This document shows, one piece after another, positions 33,798 to 42,910 of a DNA stretch of 64,000 nucleotides. A program made the translations under genes and the position numbers. This stretch comes from CBFFRJ01 sp051486985. GTDB lineage: Bacteria > Pseudomonadota > Gammaproteobacteria > Enterobacterales > Enterobacteriaceae. The stretch spans positions 1-64,000 of the forward strand of contig NZ_JAHVDV010000001.1 in NCBI RefSeq assembly GCF_051486985.1. Reading direction: 5' to 3'. The stretch's first letter is position 1; every line of letters begins with the position of its first letter. The notes below the pieces were generated by a model. It was not told where the DNA came from and searched no databases. It saw only the letters and a list, made by a program, of their open reading frames with translations.

Positions 33798-34382
33798 ATG
33801 TTTGGCTACCGCAGTAATGTGCCCAAAGTACGGTTGGTGACAGACCGAATGGTGGTTCGGCTAGTGCATGAGCGTGATGCCTGGCGGCTGGCGGACTATT
33901 ACGCGGAAAATCGCCAGTTTTTAAAGCCCTGGGAACCCGTACGGGACGAAAGCCATTGTTACCCTTCAGGCTGGCAGGCCCGGCTTGGCATGATCAACGA
34001 ATTTCACAAGCAGGGGACGGCGTTTTATTTTGCTCTGCTCGACCCCGATGAAAAAGAAATTATTGGTGTGGCGAATTTCTCCAATGTGGTGCGGGGATCG
34101 TTTCACGCCTGTTATCTCGGCTACTCCATCGGCCAAAAATGGCAGGGCCAGGGTCTGATGTTCGAAGCCCTGACCAGCGCCATCCGCTACATGCAAAGAA
34201 CGCAGCATCTGCATCGCATTATGGCGAACTACATGCCGCACAATAAACGCAGCGGTGATTTACTTGCCCGTCTGGGCTTTGAAAAAGAAGGCTACGCGAA
34301 AGCGTACCTGTTGATTGATGGTCAGTGGCGCGATCATGTGCTGACAGCGCTGACGACGGAAAACTGGACTGCGGGTCGTTAA
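33798..34382 (+). CDS. rimJ: Ribosomal protein S5 N-alanine acetyltransferase
   Basis: 194 residues, GNAT fold. Acetyl-CoA-binding loop in IGQKWQGQGLMFEALT (Q/RxxGxG/A type) near residue 118, and the C-terminal NKRSGDLLARLGFEKEGYA block. Acetylates the N-terminus of S5 and helps 30S assembly. RBS AGAGGGAAAAC. First gene of rimJ-yceH-mviM. Confidence 0.95.
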   Translation: MFGYRSNVPKVRLVTDRMVVRLVHERDAWRLADYYAENRQFLKPWEPVRDESHCYPSGWQARLGMINEFHKQGTAFYFALLDPDEKEIIGVANFSNVVRGSFHACYLGYSIGQKWQGQGLMFEALTSAIRYMQRTQHLHRIMANYMPHNKRSGDLLARLGFEKEGYAKAYLLIDGQWRDHVLTALTTENWTAGR

Positions 34383-34391
34383 GGAGAAAAC

Positions 34392-35039
34392 ATGAAGTAT
34401 CAACTCAGCGCGCCAGAAGCGCGTGTTATTGGTTGTCTGCTGGAAAAACAGGTTACTACGCCCGAGCAGTATCCTTTATCGGTGAATGCGGTGGTGACCG
34501 CCTGTAACCAGAAGACCAACCGCGAACCGGTGATGAACCTCAGCGAGCATGAGGTGCAGGATCTGCTGGATGCCCTGGTAAAACGTCATTACTTGCGTAC
34601 CGTCAGCGGTTTTGGCAACCGCGTCACTAAGTATGAACAGCGTTTTTGTAACTCCGAATTCGGCGATCTAAAACTGACCAGCGCCGAGGTTGCGCTTGTC
34701 ACCACGCTGCTGCTGCGTGGGCCGCAGACGCCGGGTGAACTGCGTGGACGCGCTGAGCGCATGCATAAATTTACCGATGTGAGTGATGTCGAAAGCGTGC
34801 TGGAGAATCTGGCTCAACGTGAAGATGGCCCTTACGTGGTGCGTTTGCCCAGAGAGCCTGGCAAACGTGAAAGCCGTTATATGCACCGTTTTAGCGGTGA
34901 TGTTGAAACCCTCATCAATGTCGTGGAAGCGGTCAGTCCCTCTGCAGACGATCTGAGCGCGCGTGTTGAGGCACTGGAAATCGAAGTGGCAGAGCTTAAA
35001 CAGCGTCTGAATGCTCTGCTCGAACATCTGGGAGACTGA
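34392..35039 (+). CDS. yceH: DUF480 winged-helix protein YceH
   Basis: 215 residues. Two winged-helix domains, MKYQLSAPEARVIGCLLEKQ and TSAEVALVTTLLLRGPQTPG, plus a C-terminal coiled coil (LSARVEALEIEVAELKQRLN). Function unknown, DNA binding plausible. ATG after AAGGAG, nine bases from rimJ; mviM starts two bases after its stop. Confidence 0.94.
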   Translation: MKYQLSAPEARVIGCLLEKQVTTPEQYPLSVNAVVTACNQKTNREPVMNLSEHEVQDLLDALVKRHYLRTVSGFGNRVTKYEQRFCNSEFGDLKLTSAEVALVTTLLLRGPQTPGELRGRAERMHKFTDVSDVESVLENLAQREDGPYVVRLPREPGKRESRYMHRFSGDVETLINVVEAVSPSADDLSARVEALEIEVAELKQRLNALLEHLGD

Positions 35040-35041
35040 GC

Positions 35042-35965
35042 GTGACAACACTACGAATTGGGGTGGTTGGATTAGGCGGTATTGCACAAAAAGCGTGGCT
35101 GCCGGTGCTGGGGGCAGCTACTGACTGGACCTTAGCCGGAGCCTGGTCACCGACCCGCGAAAAGGCGTTGCCGGTATGTGAAACCTGGCGCATCCCTTAT
35201 GCCGCTTCGCTGGCCGATCTGGCAGCGCAGTGTGATGCTGTCTTTGTGCACACCTCTACCTCCTCCCATTACGCGGTGGTAAGCGCGCTGCTCAATGCGG
35301 GGGTGCACGTTTGTGTGGACAAGCCGCTGGCGGATAATCTTGCTGACGCCGAGAAGCTGGTCGACCTTGCGGCCAGAAAAAAACTGACGCTGATGGTGGG
35401 TTTTAATCGCCGTTTTGCGCCCTTGTATCAGGATCTCAAATCCCGGCTGACGATGGCCGCTTCGGTGCGAATGGATAAACACCGCACCAATAGCGTAGGC
35501 CCTCATGATTTGCGCTTTACCTTGCTGGACGACTATCTGCACGTCGTGGATACCGCCCTCTGGCTAGGGGGCAGCAACGGGCATCCGGTCAGTGGCACCT
35601 TAGTGACCAGTGCTGATGGCGAGATGGTCTATGCCGAGCACCATTTTTCGGCGTCAGGGGTACAAATTACAACCAGCATGCACCGCCGGGCGGGCAGTCA
35701 GCGCGAATGGGTTCAGGCCGTCACGGACGGGGCGTTATACGATGTGACCGATATGCGGCAATGGCGTGAGGAGGCAGGGCAGGGGGTGATTGAACGGCCG
35801 GTGGCTGGCTGGCAGACCACCCTTGAGCAACGAGGTTTTGTCGGGTGCGCGCGTCATTTCATGGAATGTGTGCAAAATCAGACGGTTCCTGAGACCGCCG
35901 GGGAGCAGGCCATCGCCGCACAGCGGGTTATCGAGAGACTCTGGCGCGATGCTATCCGGGAATAA
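35042..35965 (+). CDS. mviM: Putative oxidoreductase MviM
   Basis: 307 residues, GTG start directly after yceH. Gfo/Idh/MocA family: NAD-binding GVVGLGGIAQKAWLPVLGA and the cofactor/substrate motif VCVDKPLADN. VGFNRRFAPLYQDLK is the conserved domain joint. Substrate unknown. Upstream of murJ, but separated from it by a hairpin (AACGCCTGCA/TGCAGGCGTT at 36030-36051). Confidence 0.93.
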   Translation: MTTLRIGVVGLGGIAQKAWLPVLGAATDWTLAGAWSPTREKALPVCETWRIPYAASLADLAAQCDAVFVHTSTSSHYAVVSALLNAGVHVCVDKPLADNLADAEKLVDLAARKKLTLMVGFNRRFAPLYQDLKSRLTMAASVRMDKHRTNSVGPHDLRFTLLDDYLHVVDTALWLGGSNGHPVSGTLVTSADGEMVYAEHHFSASGVQITTSMHRRAGSQREWVQAVTDGALYDVTDMRQWREEAGQGVIERPVAGWQTTLEQRGFVGCARHFMECVQNQTVPETAGEQAIAAQRVIERLWRDAIRE

Positions 35966-36070
35966 TCCGCTGTAACATCTGCCGGTAGTAATTCGCATTA
36001 TTCCCGGTAGACTAAGCGCTTCGCATTACCAACGCCTGCATTGCAGGCGTTGTGCCTTATGGGATCCTAA

Positions 36071-37606
36071 ATGAATTTATTAAAATCACTGGCTGCGGTC
36101 AGTTCAATGACTATGTTTTCTCGCGTGCTGGGATTTGCGCGCGATGCCATCGTGGCAAGAATATTTGGTGCAGGTGTGGCGACAGACGCCTTTTTTGTCG
36201 CTTTTAAATTACCGAACCTTCTGCGTCGTATATTTGCAGAGGGGGCGTTTTCTCAGGCATTCGTGCCTATTCTTGCGGAGTATAAAAGTAAACAGGGCGA
36301 CGATGCCACGCGCGTCTTTGTGGCCTATGTTTCCGGGTTACTGACCCTGGCGCTGGCGCTGGTCACCGTTGTCGGGATGCTGGCGGCACCCTGGGTGATT
36401 CTGGTCACGGCACCGGGCTTTGCCAACACGGCGGATAAGTTCGCCCTGACATCACAACTGCTGCAAATTACGTTTCCTTATATTCTGCTTATCTCCCTGG
36501 CATCGCTGGCGGGGGCCATTCTGAATACCTGGAACCGCTTTTCGGTGCCGGCATTTGCGCCGACCTTCCTTAATATCAGCATGATTGGTTTCGCCCTGTT
36601 TGGCGCACCCTATTTTCACCCGCCGGTACTGGCCCTGGCATGGGCGGTGACCGTTGGCGGTGTGCTGCAGTTGCTTTATCAGCTGCCACATCTGAAAAAA
36701 ATCGGCATGCTGGTGTTGCCCCGGGTGAACTTCCGTGATGCTGGCGCAATGCGCGTGGTAAAACAGATGGGACCGGCCATTCTCGGGGTATCGGTGAGTC
36801 AGATTTCCCTCATTATCAACACCATCTTTGCCTCTTTTCTGGTCTCAGGCTCCGTCTCATGGATGTACTACGCCGACCGTTTAATGGAGTTCCCGTCAGG
36901 TGTATTAGGCGTAGCGCTCGGAACCATATTATTACCCTCGCTGTCTCGCAGTTTTGCCAGTGGAAACCATGACCAGTACTGCCGATTGATGGACTGGGGG
37001 CTGCGTTTATGCTTTTTACTGGCGTTACCCAGTGCGGTGGCGTTGGGCATTCTGGCCAAACCCTTAACCATTTCGTTATTCCAGTATGGAAAATTTTCAG
37101 CCTTTGACGCGCAGATGACCCAGCAGGCGCTCATTGCCTACTCGGTGGGTCTCATCGGCATCATCGTGGTAAAAGTGCTGGCACCGGGTTTCTACTCCCG
37201 TCAGGACATCAAGACACCCGTAAAGATAGCCATTATTACGCTTATCATGACCCAGTTGATGAACCTCGCCTTTATCGGACCGCTCAGGCATGCGGGGCTG
37301 TCATTATCCATCGGTCTTGCCGCCTGCCTGAACGCCGGGCTGCTCTACTGGCAACTGCGTAAGCAGAACATTTTTACGCCGCAGCCAGGTTGGCGCAGTT
37401 TCCTGGTACGTCTGTTGGTGGCGGTACTGGTGATGTCCGCAGCGCTGGTGGGAATGCTTTTCATCATGCCCGAGTGGGCGGACGGCAACATGGCGCATCG
37501 CCTGATGCGCCTCTCTGCCGTAGTAATTGCGGGCGTAGTGGCTTACTTCGCAACGCTAGCCCTGCTCGGATTCAGGGTTAGCGAGTTCGCGCGTCGGGTA
37601 GGGTAA
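36071..37606 (+). CDS. murJ: Lipid II flippase MurJ
   Basis: 511 residues. Essential inner-membrane protein of the MOP superfamily with 14 membrane helices; moves lipid II to the periplasmic face for peptidoglycan synthesis. MNLLKSLAAVSSMTMFSRVL with the conserved Arg18 and GFARDAIVARIFGAGVATDA start. ATG after GGGATCCTAA. Formerly mviN. Confidence 0.96.
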   Translation: MNLLKSLAAVSSMTMFSRVLGFARDAIVARIFGAGVATDAFFVAFKLPNLLRRIFAEGAFSQAFVPILAEYKSKQGDDATRVFVAYVSGLLTLALALVTVVGMLAAPWVILVTAPGFANTADKFALTSQLLQITFPYILLISLASLAGAILNTWNRFSVPAFAPTFLNISMIGFALFGAPYFHPPVLALAWAVTVGGVLQLLYQLPHLKKIGMLVLPRVNFRDAGAMRVVKQMGPAILGVSVSQISLIINTIFASFLVSGSVSWMYYADRLMEFPSGVLGVALGTILLPSLSRSFASGNHDQYCRLMDWGLRLCFLLALPSAVALGILAKPLTISLFQYGKFSAFDAQMTQQALIAYSVGLIGIIVVKVLAPGFYSRQDIKTPVKIAIITLIMTQLMNLAFIGPLRHAGLSLSIGLAACLNAGLLYWQLRKQNIFTPQPGWRSFLVRLLVAVLVMSAALVGMLFIMPEWADGNMAHRLMRLSAVVIAGVVAYFATLALLGFRVSEFARRVG

Positions 37607-37607
37607 A

Positions 37608-37640
37608 CACAAAAGGGAGTCTGCCAGAATGGCGACTCCC
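37608..37640 (-). terminator. Terminator of flgMN
   Basis: Reverse strand GGGAGTC...GACTCCC 7-bp stem followed by CTTTTGTGTTT, between the convergent flgN and murJ ends. Confidence 0.75.
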
Positions 37641-37668
37641 GTTCAGAGACCGACAGGCGTGCTGAGCG

Positions 37669-38091
37669 TCAGATGGAAATCTTTTTGCCGCCGCGGCTGC
37701 CGGAGAAGGTCTGGCCATTTGCACCATAGAGACCTGGCTCCTGGTGAGGCTTGAGCACCTCGAGCGCTTTCTGATTCAGCGCGATTTGCCCTTCAAGTAA
37801 CCAGCCATTGTGTTGGTTCAGATCGCGCAAATGCTGCGTTTTTTTGGTAATAAGCTGCCAGCGATCTGCGACATCATCATTCGCACTGCTTTGCAGGTTC
37901 TGCGCTGCGCGGCGCTGCTGTTCAAGATAATCCAGGGTAGCGAGCAAGGAACTTTTCTCTTCCGTAATACGCTGTAACGTACTGCCATTCACATGGCCCA
38001 CGGAAAGCTGTTTCTGCTCAGCATCCATCACGTCTTTCAACGCATTCAGGATAACTGTCATTTGATCAAGGATATCTGACAGTCCATTCAT
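37669..38091 (-). CDS. flgN: Flagellar export chaperone FlgN
   Basis: 140 residues, helical. Cytosolic chaperone for FlgK and FlgL, both encoded at the other end of this cluster. Coiled-coil start LSDILDQMTVILNALKDVMD and a C-terminal segment for substrate binding. Four bases after flgM. Confidence 0.95.
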   Translation of the reverse strand: MNGLSDILDQMTVILNALKDVMDAEQKQLSVGHVNGSTLQRITEEKSSLLATLDYLEQQRRAAQNLQSSANDDVADRWQLITKKTQHLRDLNQHNGWLLEGQIALNQKALEVLKPHQEPGLYGANGQTFSGSRGGKKISI

Positions 38092-38095
38092 ACCG

Positions 38096-38389
38096 TTATT
38101 TACTCTGTAAGTAGCTCTGTGCGTCGCTGATCAGGGCATCGGCAATTTTGCCGGTATCCATTTTCAGTTCGCCATTGCGGATCGCGGTTTTGAGTTTCTC
38201 AACGCGTTCCATATTGATATCGTTACTACCAGGCTTCATCAATTTTGCCTGCGCGTCACTCAGGGTAACGTTAGTGCTGTTCGCAGTGGCTGATTTTTCC
38301 TGACGTACTTTTTGCGCCTGTGTTTCGCTTGCTTCGCGCGGTTGTACAGTACTAACAGGCTTCAGGGGCGATGTACGATCAATGCTCAT
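38096..38389 (-). CDS. flgM: Anti-sigma-28 factor FlgM
   Basis: 97 residues, disordered N-half (MSIDRTSPLKPVSTVQPREA) and C-terminal FliA-binding helices (NMERVEKLKTAIRNGELKMD, KIADALISDAQSYLQSK). Holds FliA inactive until exported through the finished hook. Starts 62 bases downstream of a sigma-28 promoter, so it is made under the factor it restrains. Confidence 0.97.
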   Translation of the reverse strand: MSIDRTSPLKPVSTVQPREASETQAQKVRQEKSATANSTNVTLSDAQAKLMKPGSNDINMERVEKLKTAIRNGELKMDTGKIADALISDAQSYLQSK

Positions 38390-38450
38390 AGTGTTTCCTC
38401 ATTGAGGTTTCCCGGCGTTTGGGAGCGGCCAGTCTTCAGTCGTTGCTTAT

Positions 38451-38477
38451 TTATCGGCAGAAGCCGAGGAATCTTTA
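38451..38477 (-). promoter_or_regulatory. Sigma-28 (FliA) promoter of flgMN
   Basis: Reverse strand TAAAGATT-N11-GCCGATAA, one mismatch from the consensus -35 and an exact -10. It lies directly after the flgA stop, so flgMN can be transcribed both from flgA and from this class 3 promoter. Confidence 0.92.
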
Positions 38478-38483
38478 AAAAGA

Positions 38484-39143
38484 TTATAGATTAATAAGAA
38501 TATTCCCATCAGCCCCCACCGTGCCACTCACAATCTGGCCGGATGCCATTCGAACCCTGGCGTTTTGCGCCACTGCTGCATTATTCAGAGCCTGACCCTC
38601 ACCATTTACACTAAAGCCGTCACCGTTAGCAATCACCTGAACGCGTTGCCCTGCTTTTATCCGCCAGGCCTGACGGAGGAGAGAGAGCTGGACCGGCTGC
38701 CCTGGCGCGAGATCGCGCAGACTGACGGCGTCCTGCGCCTGAGTAATATCAAGCATAGTCTTCGGCGGTAATTGATCGAGTCGTCCTCGGGCGAGCTTCA
38801 CGCTACCCGGTTCAAGCGCGCTGCCACGAGTAATGGCCTGCGCTGCAACAACATAATTCCCCGTTACCTGGACGTTGACCTGCAGATACCGTTTTTCGTT
38901 ACCGCACCGTGCCAGCACATTTACATTTCCCCACAGCTTCGCGTTGCCGGTCATGCTCAGCGCGGGCTGCTCACAGGCCGGGAGCAAATTTTTCGGTGTG
39001 CGAAGCGTCACAACAACCTCATCACTAAAACCTGCCAGACGTGTGGCAAAGAATGAGGTCAGTTGCGCATTCAGGTCCTGAGCCAGCAAAGCAGGGCTTA
39101 ACAACAGTAAGGCCGCGGCTAAACCGATTTTAAGTATGTTCAT
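38484..39143 (-). CDS. flgA: Flagellar P-ring assembly chaperone FlgA
   Basis: 219 residues. Signal peptide MNILKIGLAAALLLLSPALL ending AQD. C-terminal SAF domain (AITRGSALEPGSVKLARGRL ... AGQRVQVIANGDGFSVNGEG). Periplasmic helper of FlgI polymerisation. Divergent from flgB. Confidence 0.95.
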   Translation of the reverse strand: MNILKIGLAAALLLLSPALLAQDLNAQLTSFFATRLAGFSDEVVVTLRTPKNLLPACEQPALSMTGNAKLWGNVNVLARCGNEKRYLQVNVQVTGNYVVAAQAITRGSALEPGSVKLARGRLDQLPPKTMLDITQAQDAVSLRDLAPGQPVQLSLLRQAWRIKAGQRVQVIANGDGFSVNGEGQALNNAAVAQNARVRMASGQIVSGTVGADGNILINL

Positions 39144-39201
39144 CGCAGACTCCTGCCTGTGGAAAGGATGAGAGAATTCTAACCGGGGAGCAAATCTATC
39201 A

Positions 39202-39240
39202 ACGCAATAAATAGCGACGCATTTTGCTCTTATTCTGACG
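39202..39240. promoter_or_regulatory. Probable FlhDC site between flgA and flgB
   Basis: ACGCAATAAATAGCG and GCTCTTATTCTGACG form two inverted half-sites resembling the FlhD4C2 box (AATAGCG facing CGCTATT). They sit midway between the divergent flgA and flgB starts, where the class 2 activator acts in E. coli. Confidence 0.5.
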
Positions 39241-39301
39241 ATAAGGCGTACGTAATGAGATTTAAGCTATTGACTAAATAATTCTCATCAGCGGTGAAGC
39301 C

Positions 39302-39715
39302 ATGCTCGATAAACTTGATGCCGCGTTACGGTTCCAGCAAGAAGCGCTGAACCTGAGCGCAAAGCGCCAGGAAATCCTGGCCGCGAATATCGCCAACGCT
39401 GATACCCCAGGGTATCAGGCACGTGATCTGGATTTTTCCAGTGAGCTGAAAAAAGTGATGGAGCGTGGTCGTCCTGAAACCAATGGCGTTGCTCTGGCCT
39501 TAACGTCCAGCCGCCATATTCCGGCTCAGGCAACCTCCACAGCGTCCACCGAATTGTTATACCGCATCCCTGACCAGCCTTCGCTGGATGGTAACACCGT
39601 CGATATGGACCGCGAGCGGACGCAGTTTGCTGACAATGGCGTCAAATATCAAATGGGTCTGACCGTCCTGGGCGGGCAGATTAAGAGCATGCAAAGCGTG
39701 CTACAGGGGAACTGA
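39302..39715 (+). CDS. flgB: Flagellar basal-body rod protein FlgB
   Basis: 137 residues. Proximal rod. Rod-family N-terminal motif RQEILAANIANADTPGYQAR and a C-terminal amphipathic helix. First gene of the flgBCDEFGHIJ operon, ATG after GGTGAAGCC. Confidence 0.96.
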   Translation: MLDKLDAALRFQQEALNLSAKRQEILAANIANADTPGYQARDLDFSSELKKVMERGRPETNGVALALTSSRHIPAQATSTASTELLYRIPDQPSLDGNTVDMDRERTQFADNGVKYQMGLTVLGGQIKSMQSVLQGN

Positions 39716-39718
39716 TAG

Positions 39719-40123
39719 ATGGCATTACTGAATATTTTTGATGTCGCCGGCTCGGCACTGACCGCGCAGTCCAAGCGCCTGAACGTGGCGGCCAGTAACC
39801 TGGCAAACGCCGACAGCGTAACCGGGCCAGATGGCCAGCCTTACCGGGCAAAACAGGTCGTCTTCCAGGTAGACGCGGCCCCGGGTCAGGCTACTGGTGG
39901 GGTAAAAGTGGCTGAGGTTGTGGAAAGTCAGGCTCCTGAAAAACTGGTTTATCAACCGGGCAACCCGCTCGCGGATAACAATGGCTACGTCAAAATGCCG
40001 AACGTGGATGTGGTGGGCGAGATGGTGAACACCATGTCCGCTTCCCGCAGCTACCAGGCGAACGTAGAAGTGCTCAATACCGTTAAGAGCATGATGCTCA
40101 AGACGCTCACTCTCGGCCAGTAA
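39719..40123 (+). CDS. flgC: Flagellar basal-body rod protein FlgC
   Basis: 134 residues. Proximal rod; NVAASNLANADSVTGPDGQP is the rod/hook signature. C-terminus SYQANVEVLNTVKSMMLKTL. Three bases after flgB, so probably coupled. Confidence 0.96.
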   Translation: MALLNIFDVAGSALTAQSKRLNVAASNLANADSVTGPDGQPYRAKQVVFQVDAAPGQATGGVKVAEVVESQAPEKLVYQPGNPLADNNGYVKMPNVDVVGEMVNTMSASRSYQANVEVLNTVKSMMLKTLTLGQ

Positions 40124-40134
40124 AGGAGACGCTC

Positions 40135-40821
40135 ATGTCCTTCGCCGTAAATGTGAATGACACCACCACCAGCGGTGCCAGTTCCACAAGCAGCAGTAGC
40201 AGTGCTTCTTCGCTGACCACAAGTAGTGCATCAGACCTGCAAAGTAGCTTCCTGACCCTGCTGGTAGCCCAGTTGAAAAACCAGGACCCGACGAATCCGT
40301 TGCAGAACAATGAACTGACCTCGCAACTTGCGCAGATCAGTACCCTTAACGGTATCGAAAAACTCAACACCACGCTGGGATCGATTTCCGGTCAGATTAA
40401 TAACAACGAATCAGTACAGGCCAGTACGTTGATTGGTCATGGCGTCATGGTCCCTGGCACCACGGTACTGGCGGGTAGTTCCACCACCACGCCGTTTGGG
40501 GTCGAGCTGGAGCAGGCGGCAGATAAAGCCACCGCGACCATCACGAATAAAGACGGCACCGTTGTACAGACCATTGAGCTTGGCGCACTGAAAGCGGGCG
40601 TCCATACGTTCAGTTGGGACGGGAAGCTGCTGGATGGCACTACCGCAATTGACGGCTCTTATAAAGTTTCTATCGCCGCCAGCTCTGGCGCAACGCAGCT
40701 GGTTGCTCAACCGTTGCAGTATGCGCTGGTACAGGCAGTAACGCGTACCTCTAATGGTAGCACCTTAGATCTTGGTACTTACGGTAATACCACGCTCGAC
40801 GAAGTTCGGCAGATTATTTAA
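40135..40821 (+). CDS. flgD: Flagellar hook cap protein FlgD
   Basis: 228 residues. Serine/threonine-rich N-terminal export region (about residues 8-35), then FLTLLVAQLKNQDPTNPLQN, the conserved FlgD block. Tudor/Ig-like hook-capping domains follow (HTFSWDGKLLDGTTAIDGSY). Caps the growing hook. Confidence 0.95.
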   Translation: MSFAVNVNDTTTSGASSTSSSSSASSLTTSSASDLQSSFLTLLVAQLKNQDPTNPLQNNELTSQLAQISTLNGIEKLNTTLGSISGQINNNESVQASTLIGHGVMVPGTTVLAGSSTTTPFGVELEQAADKATATITNKDGTVVQTIELGALKAGVHTFSWDGKLLDGTTAIDGSYKVSIAASSGATQLVAQPLQYALVQAVTRTSNGSTLDLGTYGNTTLDEVRQII

Positions 40822-40847
40822 GCCTTAACACTTATCAGGAGTAAGTC

Positions 40848-42119
40848 ATGGCCTTTTCACAAGCGGTCAGCGGTTTGAATGCTGCTGCAACTAACCTCGA
40901 TCTCATTGGTAACAACATCGCCAACTCCGCCACCTATGGCTTCAAATCCAGCACCGCGTCCTTCGCTGACATGTTTGCAGGATCTAAAGTCGGTCTGGGT
41001 GTGAAAGTAGCGGGTATTACTCAGGACTTCAACGACGGTACTACTACCAACACCGGTCGTGGCCTGGACGTGGCAATCAGCCAGAACGGCTTTTTCCGCC
41101 TCACCGATACAAACGGTTCCGTTTACTACAGCCGTAACGGCCAGTTCACGCTGGATGCAAACCGTAACCTGGTAAACATGCAGGGTCTGGCCGTCACGGG
41201 CTATGCAGCGGTAGGTTCTCCGCCGGAAATTCAGACTGGTGGTAACCCGGCCGGGATTAATATTCCAAACGATCTGATGTCCGCGAAAACGACCACCACC
41301 GCAGCAATGCAGATGAACCTGAACTCATCCGACGCCGTGCCGACGGTCGCTGTTTTCGACCCGGCGAATGCAAACAGCTATAACAAAAAAGGGCCGGTTA
41401 CCGTTTATGACACTCAGGGTAACTCCCATGACATGAACGTCTACTACGTCAAAACCACCAATAACAAATGGGACGTTTACACCCAGGACACCAGCGTGGC
41501 CGGTTCCGCAGCGGTGAAATCTGCCCAGATGAGTTTTGATGCCAACGGTAATATCGAAGGTGTTCGCAACTATATCGCGCAAAACACCACGCCGCAGACC
41601 TATGTACTGAACGCTACTGCCAACGCCACGCCGTCAATCACGGTGAGGACCGGTGCCCTGAACGGCGCGACTCCGTCAACCTTCTCTTTGAGCTTCCAGG
41701 GCTCAATGCAGCAGAACGTCGGCACCAGCGCCATTGTTTCCACCTCACAGAACGGTTACAAGCCGGGCACGATGGTGAGCTACACCATCAATGACGACGG
41801 CACCGTAGTCGGGACTTACTCCAACGAACAAACACAGCTGCTCGGCCAAATCGTACTGGCAAACTTTGCCAATAACGAAGGGCTGAAATCTGAGGGCGAT
41901 AACGTCTGGTCTGCGACTAATGCCTCCGGTGTTGCGCTGCTGGGTACGGCAGGTACCGGTAACTTCGGTACGCTGACCAATGGCGCGCTTGAAGCATCAA
42001 ACGTGGATCTGAGTAAAGAACTGGTCAACATGATTGTCGCGCAGCGTAACTATCAGTCGAATGCGCAGACCATCAAAACCCAGGATCAGATCCTTAACAC
42101 GCTGGTTAACCTGCGTTAA
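40848..42119 (+). CDS. flgE: Flagellar hook protein FlgE
   Basis: 423 residues, about 20 longer than E. coli FlgE, the difference lying in the variable surface-exposed middle. SQAVSGLNAAATNLDLIGNN start and VAQRNYQSNAQTIKTQDQIL end form the polymer core. Hook filament subunit. AGGAG before the ATG. Confidence 0.96.
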   Translation: MAFSQAVSGLNAAATNLDLIGNNIANSATYGFKSSTASFADMFAGSKVGLGVKVAGITQDFNDGTTTNTGRGLDVAISQNGFFRLTDTNGSVYYSRNGQFTLDANRNLVNMQGLAVTGYAAVGSPPEIQTGGNPAGINIPNDLMSAKTTTTAAMQMNLNSSDAVPTVAVFDPANANSYNKKGPVTVYDTQGNSHDMNVYYVKTTNNKWDVYTQDTSVAGSAAVKSAQMSFDANGNIEGVRNYIAQNTTPQTYVLNATANATPSITVRTGALNGATPSTFSLSFQGSMQQNVGTSAIVSTSQNGYKPGTMVSYTINDDGTVVGTYSNEQTQLLGQIVLANFANNEGLKSEGDNVWSATNASGVALLGTAGTGNFGTLTNGALEASNVDLSKELVNMIVAQRNYQSNAQTIKTQDQILNTLVNLR

Positions 42120-42139
42120 TCGCCTGACGGGATAGCCTA

Positions 42140-42895
42140 ATGGATCACGCAATATACACCGCGATGGGTGCCGCCAGCCAGACGCTGAACCAGCAGGCTG
42201 TGACCGCCAGCAACCTCGCAAACGCTTCAACACCGGGCTTTCGTGCTCAGCTCAATGCGCTGCGTGCGGTACCGGTACAAGGTATGTCAGTGCCGACCCG
42301 TACGCTGGTGGTTGAGTCAACGCCGGGCGCGGATATGACCCCAGGTCAGATGGACTACACGTCGCGTCCGCTGGACGTGGCGCTGCAGCAGGACGGTTGG
42401 CTCGTCGTACAGGGTAAAGATGGCACCGAGGGGTATACCCGTAACGGTAACATCCAGGTGAGCCCGACCGGTCAGCTGACCATTGGCGGAAACCCGGTCA
42501 TTGGTGAAGCAGGACCTATCGCCGTACCGGAAGGCTCTCAGGTCACTATCGCTGCTGACGGTACTATCTCCGCCCTGACGGCCGGGGATGCGCCAAATAC
42601 GGTTTCGCCGGTCGGCAAGCTTAAGCTTGTGAAAGCGCAGGGCAACGAAGTAGCACGCGGTGATGACGGTCTTTTCCGCCTGACTCCGGCAGCCCAGGCT
42701 ACACGTGGCCCTGTTCTCCAGGCTGACCCGACCATCACCGTTATGTCTGGTGTGCTGGAAGGCAGTAACGTTAAAGCGGTGGAAGCTATGGCTGACATGA
42801 TAGCCAGTGCCCGCCGATTTGAGATGCAAATGAAAGTGATTGGCAACGTTGATGAAAATGCGCAGCGCGCCAATCAGTTGCTGTCTCTGAGCTAA
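42140..42895 (+). CDS. flgF: Flagellar basal-body rod protein FlgF
   Basis: 251 residues, same as E. coli. Rod subunit with QAVTASNLANASTPGFRAQL and MADMIASARRFEMQMKVIGN end motifs. Confidence 0.95.
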   Translation: MDHAIYTAMGAASQTLNQQAVTASNLANASTPGFRAQLNALRAVPVQGMSVPTRTLVVESTPGADMTPGQMDYTSRPLDVALQQDGWLVVQGKDGTEGYTRNGNIQVSPTGQLTIGGNPVIGEAGPIAVPEGSQVTIAADGTISALTAGDAPNTVSPVGKLKLVKAQGNEVARGDDGLFRLTPAAQATRGPVLQADPTITVMSGVLEGSNVKAVEAMADMIASARRFEMQMKVIGNVDENAQRANQLLSLS

Positions 42896-42910
42896 TAAAC
42901 AGGATTACCT

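Noticed and set aside
36030..36051. Hairpin before murJ as an intrinsic terminator
   Set aside because: The stem is strong (AACGCCTGCA/TGCAGGCGTT), but no T-run follows, so termination is not supported.
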